DNA of 64,000 bases, taken from positions 1 to 64,000 of IMG/VR virus record IMGVR_UViG_3300034407_002866, one strand, 5' to 3'. Source of the DNA: a virus. How positions within the stretch are numbered: the stretch's first letter is position 1; the number at the start of each line of letters is the position of its first letter. A model generated the notes under the pieces. It was not told the DNA's origin. It searched no databases and was given only the letters and a program-made list of their open reading frames with translations. Both the position numbers and the translations under genes were made by a program. Shown one piece after another: positions 8,852-17,217 of this stretch.

Positions 8852-9808
8852 TTATAAATGCCTCAATAAGTTATTCCAAGAGTTAGTAAAATTATTTATA
8901 CTATTTTTAGGAAGCACAAATCGCTCGGACGAAGTCATAGTATTAAATAAATTCGGCTCAACTTTTTGAGCTTCTAATAAATTTTTGGTCACGGAAAAAG
9001 CCATGTTTGCATTATCATTTGCAATTTCAGTATATTCGTACATCACAGTTGCATCAACAGCAGTTTCTTGAAGAGCGCCGTAGCTAGGATGAATTACTAA
9101 AACACCAGAGCGTATAGCTTCAATCATAGCAATGCACGATGTTTCTTGCCAAATAGAAGGGAATAAAAATATATGACTTTTACTCAATGCCATAAGAATA
9201 TCGTTGTTATTAACAGAGCCATGATATGTCATATGACTGTGATTTTTAATCTTATCAAAAAGTTCTTTAAACGGTTTATCTCTTTGCTTCCAACCGTATA
9301 TTGAAAAAGATGAATATACGTCTAAATGAATATTATCGTATTGTTTTGATAATGCATCTACAATTGGATACACGAGTTCAAGACCCCTATGTGGAGTTGT
9401 ATGATATATTAAACGAATTTGATCTGTTTGTTTCATAACCGGCGAATATTCTAATTCAATAGCATTTTGAATAACTGTGCATTTAGAATAAGGAATTCCG
9501 TAAATTAAAATATATTGATCTCTTTGCCAATATGAAACAAATACAAAATGATCGAATTTTTCCCAACCATTGTTTTTAAGAATTTTGTTTTCAGGATCCA
9601 AGGCAAGATCGTGGCACCAAAGAATATTCTTTACATCATCATGAAATTCGCGAGGTCTTGATAAATGAATAGCGTATTTTTCAAGTAAAGTTTTATCTAT
9701 ATTTTTTACGAGGCGACTGCGCATCATTTCAGTTCCGCCTTGTGAATTTTTCGACAAATCTGTTTCTATTACTTTTCCTTTATAAACGCAGCTCATTAAC
9801 TTATCCAA
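8852..9808 (-). CDS. Glycosyltransferase, GT-B fold (GT4-like)
   Basis: A 318-residue GT-B enzyme. The C-terminal half has the GT4 signature pattern: LIYHTTPHRGLELVYP, then SHIFLFPSIWQETSCIAMIEA with the E that contacts the sugar nucleotide, and a following glycine-rich step. It would transfer a sugar from a nucleotide donor to an unknown acceptor. It stands apart from the main glycan cluster (33651-42814) amid early genes, which raises the possibility that DNA or a host surface glycan is its target. Confidence 0.7.
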   Translation of the reverse strand: MDKLMSCVYKGKVIETDLSKNSQGGTEMMRSRLVKNIDKTLLEKYAIHLSRPREFHDDVKNILWCHDLALDPENKILKNNGWEKFDHFVFVSYWQRDQYILIYGIPYSKCTVIQNAIELEYSPVMKQTDQIRLIYHTTPHRGLELVYPIVDALSKQYDNIHLDVYSSFSIYGWKQRDKPFKELFDKIKNHSHMTYHGSVNNNDILMALSKSHIFLFPSIWQETSCIAMIEAIRSGVLVIHPSYGALQETAVDATVMYEYTEIANDNANMAFSVTKNLLEAQKVEPNLFNTMTSSERFVLPKNSINNFTNSWNNLLRHL

Positions 9809-10059
9809 AAATCTACATTAAACTCTTTAATTGAATCCCAGCGAAATGACCGCCAGCCGCCAATATCGCTATCCCAGACCGCAAGCACATCTTGATTCGG
9901 TTTTTTCTTTTGAATATGTTCTTCTACGTCAATCTGCTCTGGGAGAAAGGACTCGTGGAGGGTGCAGTTCATTACACGTTCATCGCCATTTACTTTTGTA
10001 AAAACAATTTTACATGAGCCTTTTTTCAAAGACTCGATAATTTCATTTTTATCGTACAT
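9796..10059 (-). CDS. Small SH3-barrel-like phage protein
   Basis: An 87-residue protein with the pattern CKIVFTKVNGDERVMNCTL ... VLAVWDSDIGGWRSFR, seen in small phage proteins annotated as SH3-like beta barrels. Function unknown. It overlaps the glycosyltransferase start by 13 nt. Confidence 0.55.
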   Translation of the reverse strand: MYDKNEIIESLKKGSCKIVFTKVNGDERVMNCTLHESFLPEQIDVEEHIQKKKPNQDVLAVWDSDIGGWRSFRWDSIKEFNVDFWIS

Positions 10060-10077
10060 AATATAATTTCCTCAAAT

Positions 10078-10302
10078 TTAAATTTTTATAAGATTTAATT
10101 CTTGTAATATTTTATAACTTATTTTTGTCGTGTCGACTAACGGGTCTAGTCGCAAATAAGCTATAAATTTATCCATAAAAATAAGCTCTTTATTTCCGTA
10201 TGCCGCAATTTCTAAAGATTCAAAAAAAGTTTCTAAATCATATGGATTTTCGCAAAATATTTTAGACTTTGCAGCTTTCTTTTGCTCCTGGTGCGCTCTC
10301 AT
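10078..10302 (-). CDS. Hypothetical protein
   Basis: A 74-residue helical protein that overlaps the end of the kinase-like gene by 41 nt. An AGGAG lies near the ATG, inside the upstream gene. No recognised family. Confidence 0.5.
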   Translation of the reverse strand: MRAHQEQKKAAKSKIFCENPYDLETFFESLEIAAYGNKELIFMDKFIAYLRLDPLVDTTKISYKILQELNLIKI

Positions 10303-10912
10303 GACATTCCTTTGTGTAAATATCTTTTAATACATTGTGAAAGGCTCCGAGTTCGCCGTTATTATGAATTCTATACGTTTTGACATTAAATTTGTGAGGC
10401 AAAACATATTTTTTTTGAATTGGTGTTGCGTATGAATTTACATATTCACGGTAAAGATTTCCGTCGAAATACCTTCTTGAATCTGAGGAATAATCACAGC
10501 CGTCTCTAGTAAGTTGTACCAAAACAAAATTATCGGAACCAATTCTATTTATAACTGGAATGAGTTCATCAATAAAGCCACCGTCTGAAATACAATAGTT
10601 TTTTGATATATCAATTTCATTTGCAACCTGTTTTCCAAAAAAATCTAAACCGAGCTTTGGCTTAATAATTTTTTCTGATACATATATCATAGCCTCACGA
10701 CAAGACATATGGCCTAAATTAATATGTGGGACTTCCTTCACAGCGCGGTTATCATAACGATCCATGAACCATTCGTAATTACATTTAAAATAGTTGCACG
10801 TTTCTTTGTATAGTTGGTACTTAAAAGAAAGATGTTTAAATCCTTTCTGTTTAAAGTAACTGGCAGCTTCATCTTTTCCTGACCTGGGAGGGCCATTAAA
10901 TAATATAATCAA
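10262..10912 (-). CDS. Nucleotide (dNMP) kinase-like P-loop protein
   Basis: A 216-residue protein starting MIILFNGPPRSGKDEAASYF: a P-loop (GPPRSGKD) right at the N-terminus, the layout of phage deoxynucleoside monophosphate kinases such as T4 gp1. SDGGFIDEL in the middle fits the region before the lid of this group. It would phosphorylate dNMPs for DNA synthesis alongside NrdAB and ThyA. The substrate is inferred. Confidence 0.6.
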   Translation of the reverse strand: MIILFNGPPRSGKDEAASYFKQKGFKHLSFKYQLYKETCNYFKCNYEWFMDRYDNRAVKEVPHINLGHMSCREAMIYVSEKIIKPKLGLDFFGKQVANEIDISKNYCISDGGFIDELIPVINRIGSDNFVLVQLTRDGCDYSSDSRRYFDGNLYREYVNSYATPIQKKYVLPHKFNVKTYRIHNNGELGAFHNVLKDIYTKECHESAPGAKESCKV

Positions 10913-11157
10913 GCTGAAATCTTTCTGTTTGCAACCGTGTCAGAAATAATATCCTCAATCGTTTCAGAAAAGGCGCTATCCCATTCGCTAGCAATAATAC
11001 CAGAAAGAATAAACTCACGATCATCGTCATTAAGATAAGGCATAGCCATTTGAATACTTTCAAGGCCAGATTTCCATATAGCATAATCGTCAGGATTAAC
11101 AGGAATATCCAATGAACGAATAATTCCGCTAATAACACTTTTTCTTTTAATAATCAT
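10909..11157 (-). CDS. Hypothetical early protein
   Basis: An 82-residue acidic helical protein of unknown function, first behind the promoter at 11193-11221. Its stop overlaps the kinase start by 4 nt. This frame is preferred over the overlapping hydrophobic frame at 10896-11138 because of its start, ribosome site and stop/start coupling. Confidence 0.55.
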   Translation of the reverse strand: MIIKRKSVISGIIRSLDIPVNPDDYAIWKSGLESIQMAMPYLNDDDREFILSGIIASEWDSAFSETIEDIISDTVANRKISA

Positions 11158-11192
11158 TTGCTTTTCTCCGGCATGTTTGATTCTATATTTCT

Positions 11193-11221
11193 AATATAAC
11201 ACAACTAAATATAAATGTCAA
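11193..11221 (-). promoter_or_regulatory. Sigma70-type early promoter
   Basis: TTGACA (11221-11216), 17-nt spacer, TATATT (11198-11193). It drives 10909-11157 and the genes behind it. Confidence 0.8.
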
Positions 11222-11652
11222 CCATTAGTATGACTCATAAGCCATTTTAATCCTTTAACATGGCTTCTGTGGATTTTTGCTTGACAAATACCGTTATAAT
11301 ATGAATCGTCTAATAACGCGTGACGAGTGATTTGTTCATAAAGCTCAAGATATCCCATTTCTCCTTTCTTATCACAAAGATGAATTATTTCTCGGTAAAA
11401 GGTATTTGCACCTTTTTCTTCAACCATAAGCTTAACTTCTTCTGATGAGCCGTAATATTTCATCCAATCAGATTCAACAATTTTAGTCCGTTTTCGGGTT
11501 TTACCCTTAAGCGGTTGAAGTTTTCTTTTGGATTTAAAGATTTTTTTTCCGATATATTTTTTATCGTTTGAAGTGTCAGTAATTATATATACGAAACCAA
11601 TATAATCCCCAATCATTTCCGAAGTAAATTCTTTACCTTGATAATACCACAT
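11218..11652 (-). CDS. GIY-YIG-like endonuclease (Seg-like)
   Basis: A 144-residue protein with GFVYIIT ... KKYIGKK near the N-terminus, the two-strand core of the GIY-YIG nuclease fold in a degenerate form. Short stand-alone proteins like this are called Seg-like homing endonucleases in T4-type phages. A Tyr-rich helix follows (EIIHLCDKKGEMGYLELYEQ). Cleavage activity cannot be assumed because the motif is partial. AAAGGAGTT precedes the ATG. Confidence 0.6.
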   Translation of the reverse strand: MWYYQGKEFTSEMIGDYIGFVYIITDTSNDKKYIGKKIFKSKRKLQPLKGKTRKRTKIVESDWMKYYGSSEEVKLMVEEKGANTFYREIIHLCDKKGEMGYLELYEQITRHALLDDSYYNGICQAKIHRSHVKGLKWLMSHTNG

Positions 11653-11703
11653 GATGTAACTCCTTTTACAGAGTTATTTATTAAGCATGCTTATATTAAT
11701 TTA

Positions 11704-11907
11704 TCAGTCAATACATATTTCATCTTCTTTAACATAATGAATAAAAGCCTTCAATGTTAGGTTGTCATCTTGTAATTGAAACTTTATTTCTTTTATGTTA
11801 TTTTTTGTATAAGATCGGCCGTCATCATCAATAACTTCAAAGCGTGTAATCTTATTACCAAACATAATATATTCATCATCTATGATCATATCGGAAGTAA
11901 GCTTCAT
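11704..11907 (-). CDS. Hypothetical protein
   Basis: A 67-residue acidic, beta-rich protein (small barrel-like). Unknown family. Its start abuts the end of the upstream gene. Confidence 0.5.
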   Translation of the reverse strand: MKLTSDMIIDDEYIMFGNKITRFEVIDDDGRSYTKNNIKEIKFQLQDDNLTLKAFIHYVKEDEICID

Positions 11908-12249
11908 TTAATTTCTCCGCATTTCTGCAATATCTTTTGCATCTTCTTTTTTATCGGCAAAGATAGGTACCATGTTTGACTTATGCATTGTAGCAATACC
12001 AAGTAGACGTCGTTCACCACTGTATATACTACGCTCTTTAGCGCGGCCATGCCCAGCAATTTTATCTGAAGTCATTCTTGGTCCTGTACTGTAGTCTGGA
12101 ATTGTATTTGTATTCCGTGCTTTTGTTTTACCAACTCCAATTGACTTAAGCCATTTTTCATGTTCAACAGCAGCTAACCGGTCTTTAGGTGTTAGTTTCT
12201 TTTTAGATTTGCCGTGTACTTGTACACCATGTATCATATGCATACTCAT
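11908..12249 (-). CDS. Hypothetical basic protein
   Basis: A 113-residue basic protein, probably with little fixed structure. Contains RLAAVEHEKWLKSIGVGK and TSDKIAGHGRAKER. No catalytic motif; similar small proteins occur in T4-like phages. Function unknown. Confidence 0.55.
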   Translation of the reverse strand: MSMHMIHGVQVHGKSKKKLTPKDRLAAVEHEKWLKSIGVGKTKARNTNTIPDYSTGPRMTSDKIAGHGRAKERSIYSGERRLLGIATMHKSNMVPIFADKKEDAKDIAEMRRN

Positions 12250-12250
12250 G

Positions 12251-12439
12251 TTAAGATGCCTCTACTGCGTCGCGCTGAGCTTGGATAATCATTTCCATTT
12301 CAATACGATTTGCTTTTTGTTCGTAATCTTCAGCAATTGCAATAATTTCCCAAAGAACGTCTTTACGGTTTTTTCCAAAATTATCAGCACGTCTTGCCAA
12401 GCCGCGAAGACGTTTTGCAAATTCAATATAATCAATCAT
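12251..12439 (-). CDS. Hypothetical protein
   Basis: A 62-residue helical protein, unknown family, one base from the gene at 11908. Confidence 0.5.
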   Translation of the reverse strand: MIDYIEFAKRLRGLARRADNFGKNRKDVLWEIIAIAEDYEQKANRIEMEMIIQAQRDAVEAS

Positions 12440-12442
12440 AAT

Positions 12443-12685
12443 TTATACCTCTACGATCATAGTTTTAAGTTCTTCTTCATCGAAACCGTGGCCTTGGCCA
12501 AAGAGTTCAACAAGTAATTCTCGAATCTTATTATAGTTATCAGATGAGAATTCATAAAGAGGGTTACCGCCTGCTGGGCCATTTTCCATTAAAAGTTTAG
12601 CTGCACAATCCAAATTAGATGCAAATTCTACAACTTCTGAATGGTCAGCTTCGTGAGAAATGTCGAGTTCAACTGTATATGGCAT
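12443..12685 (-). CDS. Hypothetical early protein
   Basis: An 80-residue acidic protein (MPYTVELDISHEADHSEVVEF). It is first behind the early promoter at 12713-12741, with AAAGGAATC before its ATG, the same leader as at 6934 and 17125. Confidence 0.55.
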   Translation of the reverse strand: MPYTVELDISHEADHSEVVEFASNLDCAAKLLMENGPAGGNPLYEFSSDNYNKIRELLVELFGQGHGFDEEELKTMIVEV

Positions 12686-12712
12686 ATTTTGATTCCTTTT
12701 GTTTATAGAATC

Positions 12713-12741
12713 AATCTATACTATTATTAAGTAAATGTCAA
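12713..12741 (-). promoter_or_regulatory. Sigma70-type early promoter
   Basis: TTGACA (12741-12736), 17-nt spacer, TAGATT (12718-12713). Confidence 0.75.
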
Positions 12742-12756
12742 TAGCCAAATGACAAT

Positions 12757-13023
12757 TTAAAAAAGTTCTTGCCCAAAATTGCTACCTAACGTATTTTCGA
12801 TTTCAGAAGCAAATTCATTATATCCACCTATATGTTTATTATTCCAAAATATTTGTGGTACAGTTTTAGCATTAGGAACCAATTTAAACATTTCGTTTCT
12901 ATTTTCTGATGTGCCTATATTTTTATATTCGTACTTAAGAGAATAATTTTCAGCTAAAGATTTTGCTTCTTTGCACCAATGGCAATTATCTTTTCCATAT
13001 ATAGTCACTACTATGTCAGACAT
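12757..13023 (-). CDS. Glutaredoxin
   Basis: An 88-residue glutaredoxin: YGKDNCHWCKEAK with active-site C14 and C17, then KTVPQIFWNNKHIGGY (cis-Pro and GG glutathione-binding step). In T4-like phages glutaredoxin or thioredoxin keeps ribonucleotide reductase reduced; NrdA in this window has the usual C-terminal cysteine pair that needs such a partner. Confidence 0.85.
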   Translation of the reverse strand: MSDIVVTIYGKDNCHWCKEAKSLAENYSLKYEYKNIGTSENRNEMFKLVPNAKTVPQIFWNNKHIGGYNEFASEIENTLGSNFGQELF

Positions 13024-13339
13024 CTGTTTCTCTCCAATTTTTTATCCAATCCATTTTTTGGCTAACCGGCCAGTTTTTCAGGTAATCATTTTCACGGTCA
13101 AACAATTGTAAAATTTCTTCTTCAGTTTTAATATCGGCATCAATAAAACTGTCTCCTAGCCATTCTTGAGAAAATTCTTTAATTTCATTACACAAAACAG
13201 AGTCTTTTGCCCAGTCAAAAGCCAATTCGTCTGTAAGAGTAATATCAGTGTTCATTTTTTGCAATTCATCTTTATGAATAACAAATCGAGATTTGTGAGT
13301 TGAAATTGTAGTTATAACAACGTATTCTTTTTTCATCAT
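13016..13339 (-). CDS. Hypothetical protein
   Basis: A protein of about 107 residues starting MMKKEYVV. The ATG at 13339 overlaps the upstream stop (ATGA); the longer frame would need a TTG start. Acidic, with a beta-rich N-terminus and helical rest. Function unknown. Confidence 0.5.
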   Translation of the reverse strand: MMKKEYVVITTISTHKSRFVIHKDELQKMNTDITLTDELAFDWAKDSVLCNEIKEFSQEWLGDSFIDADIKTEEEILQLFDRENDYLKNWPVSQKMDWIKNWRETDV

Positions 13340-13566
13340 TCGTGTCCTGTCCAATGTTTACGGTTGTGAGCTGTGTTTGTAAGTGTTTCAAATCGATCTG
13401 CAACCTGTGTAGCGATTTCGCTGTTTTCAGCTGCAAGTCGGAGCCAAGCTAACATTTCAGTGTCCTTTTTAATGATTTCTTCTGTATCATAAATATTATT
13501 GCCAGGTATCATCTTTAATAAATCCGCTTGTGTTAGCGGGTTTCTACCTTGGGGTAATGTAGCCAT
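13336..13566 (-). CDS. Hypothetical protein
   Basis: A 76-residue protein (MATLPQGRNPLTQADLLKM). Unknown family; in a tightly coupled chain of small genes (13016-14387). Confidence 0.5.
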   Translation of the reverse strand: MATLPQGRNPLTQADLLKMIPGNNIYDTEEIIKKDTEMLAWLRLAAENSEIATQVADRFETLTNTAHNRKHWTGHE

Positions 13567-13567
13567 T

Positions 13568-13750
13568 TTACCTCTCCACTAATGGAACAGCTGTTTGCGA
13601 GTCATGATAATCTCCGCTTTGGTAATAATCACGAACAGCTTCCTCTTTAAATATTCTACCATCATCTCGCATACGATAGGTTATAATTTCCCTACGAATA
13701 ACACCAGTTGTATCGGCATTAAATGCAAATTTAAACGGTCCGTCTGTCAT
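13568..13750 (-). CDS. Hypothetical protein
   Basis: A 60-residue protein. I chose ATG at 13750 (MTDGPFKF) because it overlaps the upstream stop as ATGA; the longer frame begins with GTG. Unknown function. Confidence 0.5.
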   Translation of the reverse strand: MTDGPFKFAFNADTTGVIRREIITYRMRDDGRIFKEEAVRDYYQSGDYHDSQTAVPLVER

Positions 13751-13959
13751 AATTTCCACTCCATTTCTTCTTTTATAGCTATTTGAACAAATTGATAATA
13801 ATCTCTGTTTTCATCATCCATATGAGCAAAGTATATGCCTGCATTATACATCAGTTCATGTATTTTAGTATCAGGCTCGAGATGAGCTCTAGGATGTGAT
13901 TCCATAAGAGCTTGTATTTCGTTCATAATGCCATTTAGTTTTTCTTGTATCTTACTCAC
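13747..13959 (-). CDS. Hypothetical protein, GTG start
   Basis: A 70-residue helical protein that begins with GTG overlapping the upstream stop (GTGA). Function unknown. Confidence 0.5.
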   Translation of the reverse strand: MSKIQEKLNGIMNEIQALMESHPRAHLEPDTKIHELMYNAGIYFAHMDDENRDYYQFVQIAIKEEMEWKL

Positions 13960-14387
13960 ATTGTTAATCCCACAAATTTTCCATCTTTTACAACAAAGTA
14001 TTTCACTGGCACACTCAAGTCACCAACACGTTTAAAGTATGCACGACCACCATCAACAGCACAAGCACCGACATAGCGGAAGTCGTGTCGGTGTTGGCTG
14101 TATTCCCAACCTTCGGGACCTTCAAGCATACCAAATTCAGCTTCTTCAATCTTGTCTGCGTTAGTGATCATAATCATTCCATCCGCACTAAAATGTTGAT
14201 TACGATACAAACCAAAGTAACGATTACCAAACTCAGGATGAGGGGTCTCACGATAGAAAATATCGATTGCTTGAGTTCCTCCGCCAATAGCTGAAGTGCA
14301 AACATACGTTACAGGAACCCCATCCTTTTCAGAATAAAGTTCACATACTCGCTTTGTGTCAAGGATCGGACGGTGATGGATATTCAT
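13956..14387 (-). CDS. Hypothetical early protein
   Basis: A 143-residue soluble protein, mixed alpha/beta (DTKRVCELYSEKDGVPVTYVC ... VGACAVDGG). First gene of a five-gene coupled run behind the promoter at 14412-14440, with AAGGAGAAC before its ATG. Not recognised. Confidence 0.55.
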   Translation of the reverse strand: MNIHHRPILDTKRVCELYSEKDGVPVTYVCTSAIGGGTQAIDIFYRETPHPEFGNRYFGLYRNQHFSADGMIMITNADKIEEAEFGMLEGPEGWEYSQHRHDFRYVGACAVDGGRAYFKRVGDLSVPVKYFVVKDGKFVGLTM

Positions 14388-14411
14388 TTTTGTTCTCCTT
14401 ATCTAAGAACA

Positions 14412-14440
14412 ATTTTAACACATTTTTTAAAATTTGTCAA
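14412..14440 (-). promoter_or_regulatory. Sigma70-type early promoter
   Basis: TTGACA (14440-14435), 17-nt spacer, TAAAAT (14417-14412). Confidence 0.75.
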
Positions 14441-14463
14441 CTAAAAATACATCATAAGATTTG

Positions 14464-15570
14464 TTAATTTTTAACTAACGTTACCTTTTCAGACGCGCGG
14501 GTAATTGCAGTATACAGCCAACGTTGCCAATCGTCACGAAAGCACCAAGACTCATCGTATATTAATACGTTATCCCATTGGGATCCTTGTGATTTATGAC
14601 ATGTAATTGCGTAGCCAAAATCAAATTGTTGACTTCCTTTTAACAACTTCCAGTTTGGAGCTGATACTTCTCCACTAAACTGACTTTTGTGAACTTTTAC
14701 TAATACCGGCATACCTTCATCATCATCTTCTGGATACAAACTCATATGCAAAAAATTACTTTTTTGTCTTGTATCGATTACTCTATCAACGCTAAATATT
14801 CCGCCGTTAAATATTCCTAAGTCTTTGTCATTACTAAGGCATATGAGCTTTTCTTTTTGAATTGGATATTCGCCGTTTATTTTTAAAAGCTTGCGCATTT
14901 TTATATTCATATTATCACGAGTTGCGTTTCGACCTACCAAAATTTGACTAGAATTTAGTGCGTCGGTTGATGCGATCTTAGAGACGATCCTAGACTCACC
15001 GTAAGATCCATGATTTGGATACCGCCCTTCTCGAATTTCGGAAGCAAGATAGACAATAGGATTATCTTTAGCCTGACGATGTATTTCAGTTAGCATGATG
15101 TCTGGCTTTGCGTCAGTAAAGTATCCAGCGCCTGAAACTGGCGGAAGCTGGGCCGGATCTCCGAGAACTAGAATAGGTATGCCAAACGATAAAAGATCTT
15201 CTGCTAAATCTTTATCTACCATAGAACATTCGTCAATAATAAGAAGAGACGCGTCTTTAAGAGAACTGTCTTTATTCATTTTCCAAGTAATTTCGCCGGT
15301 CTTTTTGTTTTGCTTTGCGATATAAATTAGGCTGTGGATGGTTCTTGCGCCAACACAACCTCGCTTTTTCATTACAAGTGCAGCCTTACCAGTAAAAGCA
15401 GCAAAGAGAACTAACCCATCAATGTTTTGAGCAAAGTGTGTGGCAAGAGTGGTCTTACCGGTACCGGCATATCCAAAGATGCGAAATACCTGTTTATTTT
15501 TTGATTCTGTATAGAACCATTTGTCTACAGCCTTAAGAGCCAGTTTTTGTTGTGATGACCACATATTCAC
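14464..15570 (-). CDS. dda: Dda-like SF1B DNA helicase
   Basis: A 368-residue SF1 helicase with the RecD/Dda motif order: Walker A GYAGTGKTT at about 33-41, motif II IIDECSMVD, motif III LGDPAQLPPV, motif V AITCHKSQGSQWD, motif VI LYTAITRA near the C-terminus. T4 Dda is a 5'-3' helicase that aids origin initiation and displaces DNA-bound proteins. Its start overlaps the gene at 15567-15878 by 4 nt. Confidence 0.85.
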   Translation of the reverse strand: MNMWSSQQKLALKAVDKWFYTESKNKQVFRIFGYAGTGKTTLATHFAQNIDGLVLFAAFTGKAALVMKKRGCVGARTIHSLIYIAKQNKKTGEITWKMNKDSSLKDASLLIIDECSMVDKDLAEDLLSFGIPILVLGDPAQLPPVSGAGYFTDAKPDIMLTEIHRQAKDNPIVYLASEIREGRYPNHGSYGESRIVSKIASTDALNSSQILVGRNATRDNMNIKMRKLLKINGEYPIQKEKLICLSNDKDLGIFNGGIFSVDRVIDTRQKSNFLHMSLYPEDDDEGMPVLVKVHKSQFSGEVSAPNWKLLKGSQQFDFGYAITCHKSQGSQWDNVLIYDESWCFRDDWQRWLYTAITRASEKVTLVKN

Positions 15571-15878
15571 CTCTTGTAATAATCATTATATATTTTTTTT
15601 ATTTGAGGAATGTCTGGATGTTTTCGGATCCATTGCCCAGTGTCTGGATTAAAATTATTACGAAAGAAACGATCTAATCTCGAGTTTCCAGTTTTTTGTT
15701 TTGGGTTTACGAGTAAAGACTCTTTATCGTATTCAGCATCTGATAAAATAGATTCATTTTCATACTCATATGCATATGCCGCGACTGCAAGTTTAATTCT
15801 CCTGCGGACCTCAACCTCAATTTTTGAGCCCCACTTTACAGAATCGGTGTCGTCTTTTTTTATAAAATTTTCTAACAT
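15567..15878 (-). CDS. Conserved phage protein upstream of Dda
   Basis: A 103-residue basic protein. It contains RRRIKLAVAAYAYEYENES, SDAEYD, and TGNSRLDRFF ... TGQWIRKHPD, a pattern I associate with conserved small proteins of T4-like marine phages. The function is not known. Coupling to Dda by a 4-nt overlap suggests a DNA-metabolism role. Confidence 0.55.
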   Translation of the reverse strand: MLENFIKKDDTDSVKWGSKIEVEVRRRIKLAVAAYAYEYENESILSDAEYDKESLLVNPKQKTGNSRLDRFFRNNFNPDTGQWIRKHPDIPQIKKIYNDYYKR

Positions 15879-15934
15879 AAATTTATTATATTATACATTG
15901 TGTTGTTTGTAAATAGATAAATAACAGAATATCA

Positions 15935-16156
15935 CTATATTTTACTGCCAGAATTGTTAAACCATTCGTAACATGAAAAATTTTCCAAATTGTAATCGTT
16001 ATACATCACATAAAACATTTCATTATTTAAAAAATCAGCAATAGAATTTACACATTCCACTTCGGTTTTGTGTACGTATTGATTAGATAAAACTAAACAG
16101 TTATTAATGTCTACAATATGATCAGAAAGACATACGAGAATCATTGCAGTATACAT
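15935..16156 (-). CDS. Hypothetical protein
   Basis: A 73-residue protein, unknown. It is divergent from the lipoprotein gene; only 21 bases separate the two starts, and this spacer holds a near-perfect palindrome (AAAAGGTTTCCTTTT) that gives an AAAGGA ribosome site on the minus strand. Confidence 0.5.
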   Translation of the reverse strand: MYTAMILVCLSDHIVDINNCLVLSNQYVHKTEVECVNSIADFLNNEMFYVMYNDYNLENFSCYEWFNNSGSKI

Positions 16157-16177
16157 AAAAAGGTTTCCTTTTATTAT

Positions 16178-16675
16178 ATGAAAATACTATTTCTATTTAT
16201 TTTAGTTTTTCTAGTCTCTTGCTCTAGCGTAGAAACCATTAAAAAAGAAACTAAAATCAGCAGCCTAATTGCTAACGCGGATAAGTACGTTGGCATGCAT
16301 GAAAATAATCACCGCAGTTCATTAAAATCACTTCTAGGAATAGATCCAACACGCACTGAATGGTGTGCAGCATTCGTCAATGTTATTCTTGATTCCGTTG
16401 ACATCCCGGGATCTAGCGAATTTCACGATCATCCTTTAATGGCACGAAGCTTTCTTGATTGGGGAAATGAAGTAGAATCTCCGCAGCGAGGCGATATAAT
16501 AATATTTCCTCGAGGCGGTTCTGTTTGGCAAGGGCATGTAGGTTTTTATATAAATTCTTTTACAAGTCAAGGAATAGAATATTATACCATTTTAGGAGGC
16601 AACCAAAATGATAAGGTAAGTTATTCATATTATAAAGCAAAAACTGCTATTTCTATACGAAGATGGTCAAAATGA
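16178..16675 (+). CDS. Lipoprotein with NlpC/CHAP-like amidase domain
   Basis: The only gene I support on the plus strand. From the ATG at 16178 the protein is 165 residues: a lipoprotein signal (MKILFLFILVFLVSC, lipobox LVSC), then a domain with TEWCAAFVN (candidate catalytic Cys), PQRGDIIIF and GHVGFY (candidate His), as in NlpC/P60- and CHAP-like (TIGR02594 type) proteins. It would sit in a cell membrane facing the periplasm and could cut or bind peptidoglycan. The longer frame from 16118 is less likely because it would bury the signal peptide. Confidence 0.7.
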   Translation: MKILFLFILVFLVSCSSVETIKKETKISSLIANADKYVGMHENNHRSSLKSLLGIDPTRTEWCAAFVNVILDSVDIPGSSEFHDHPLMARSFLDWGNEVESPQRGDIIIFPRGGSVWQGHVGFYINSFTSQGIEYYTILGGNQNDKVSYSYYKAKTAISIRRWSK

Positions 16676-16676
16676 T

Positions 16677-16757
16677 TCAAGGATAAAATTTTTCGTAAAT
16701 TGCCGTAACAATGATTAAGAATACGAAAAAAACTAAACATCCAACAAAAGCTCCCAT
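16677..16757 (-). CDS. Membrane mini-protein (26 aa)
   Basis: ATG at 16757 overlaps the stop of the upstream gene (TAATG). The product MGAFVGCLVFFVFLIIVTAI... is a single membrane segment with a short charged tail. Its stop lies 2 bases beyond the convergent lipoprotein gene. Plausible but short. Confidence 0.4.
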   Translation of the reverse strand: MGAFVGCLVFFVFLIIVTAIYEKFYP

Positions 16758-17125
16758 TATGCTGTTACCTTTGGATTGTGAGAAAAAGCAACGAAACCCA
16801 TTGGAGCAATAACCGCTACTGTACCATCTTCAGCGACAATAACATCACCAACTGAAAGTGAAGACATACGACCTAAACGCTCAATGTTTTCATCAGGACC
16901 GATGTTACCAACCTCGAAACAATCGTTGTAGTCTTCAGCTTCGATGTTAGCAACATGAGTGTAATAACCAGCATCAAATGCATCAGAAGCTAGACCACCA
17001 ATTTTGTTACCAGAGAAATCAATGTTCATTTTATTTTTAGCTTCAAAGGATGGTACAATTTCACCAGCATTTACAGCATCAGAGATTGCTTTAGTCATTT
17101 GAATTTGGTATACTGCGAATTTCAT
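16757..17125 (-). CDS. Hypothetical early protein
   Basis: A 122-residue acidic protein (MKFAVYQIQMTKAISDAVNAG) with a beta-rich end (SVGDVIVAEDGTVAVIAPMGF). First behind the promoter at 17160-17188, AAAGGAATC leader. Function unknown. Confidence 0.6.
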   Translation of the reverse strand: MKFAVYQIQMTKAISDAVNAGEIVPSFEAKNKMNIDFSGNKIGGLASDAFDAGYYTHVANIEAEDYNDCFEVGNIGPDENIERLGRMSSLSVGDVIVAEDGTVAVIAPMGFVAFSHNPKVTA

Positions 17126-17159
17126 AAGATCGATTCCTTTTTATTTACCTTATATAAAC

Positions 17160-17188
17160 AATATAACTGATTCTAAAAGGAATGTCAA
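17160..17188 (-). promoter_or_regulatory. Sigma70-type early promoter
   Basis: TTGACA (17188-17183), 17-nt spacer, TATATT (17165-17160). Confidence 0.8.
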
Positions 17189-17217
17189 CTAAAAAATGAA
17201 ATTAAATTCATTAACAA

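Noticed and set aside
10896-11138. Hydrophobic minus-strand frame overlapping 10909-11157
   Set aside because: It is a shifted frame of a gene with a better start, ribosome site and stop/start coupling.
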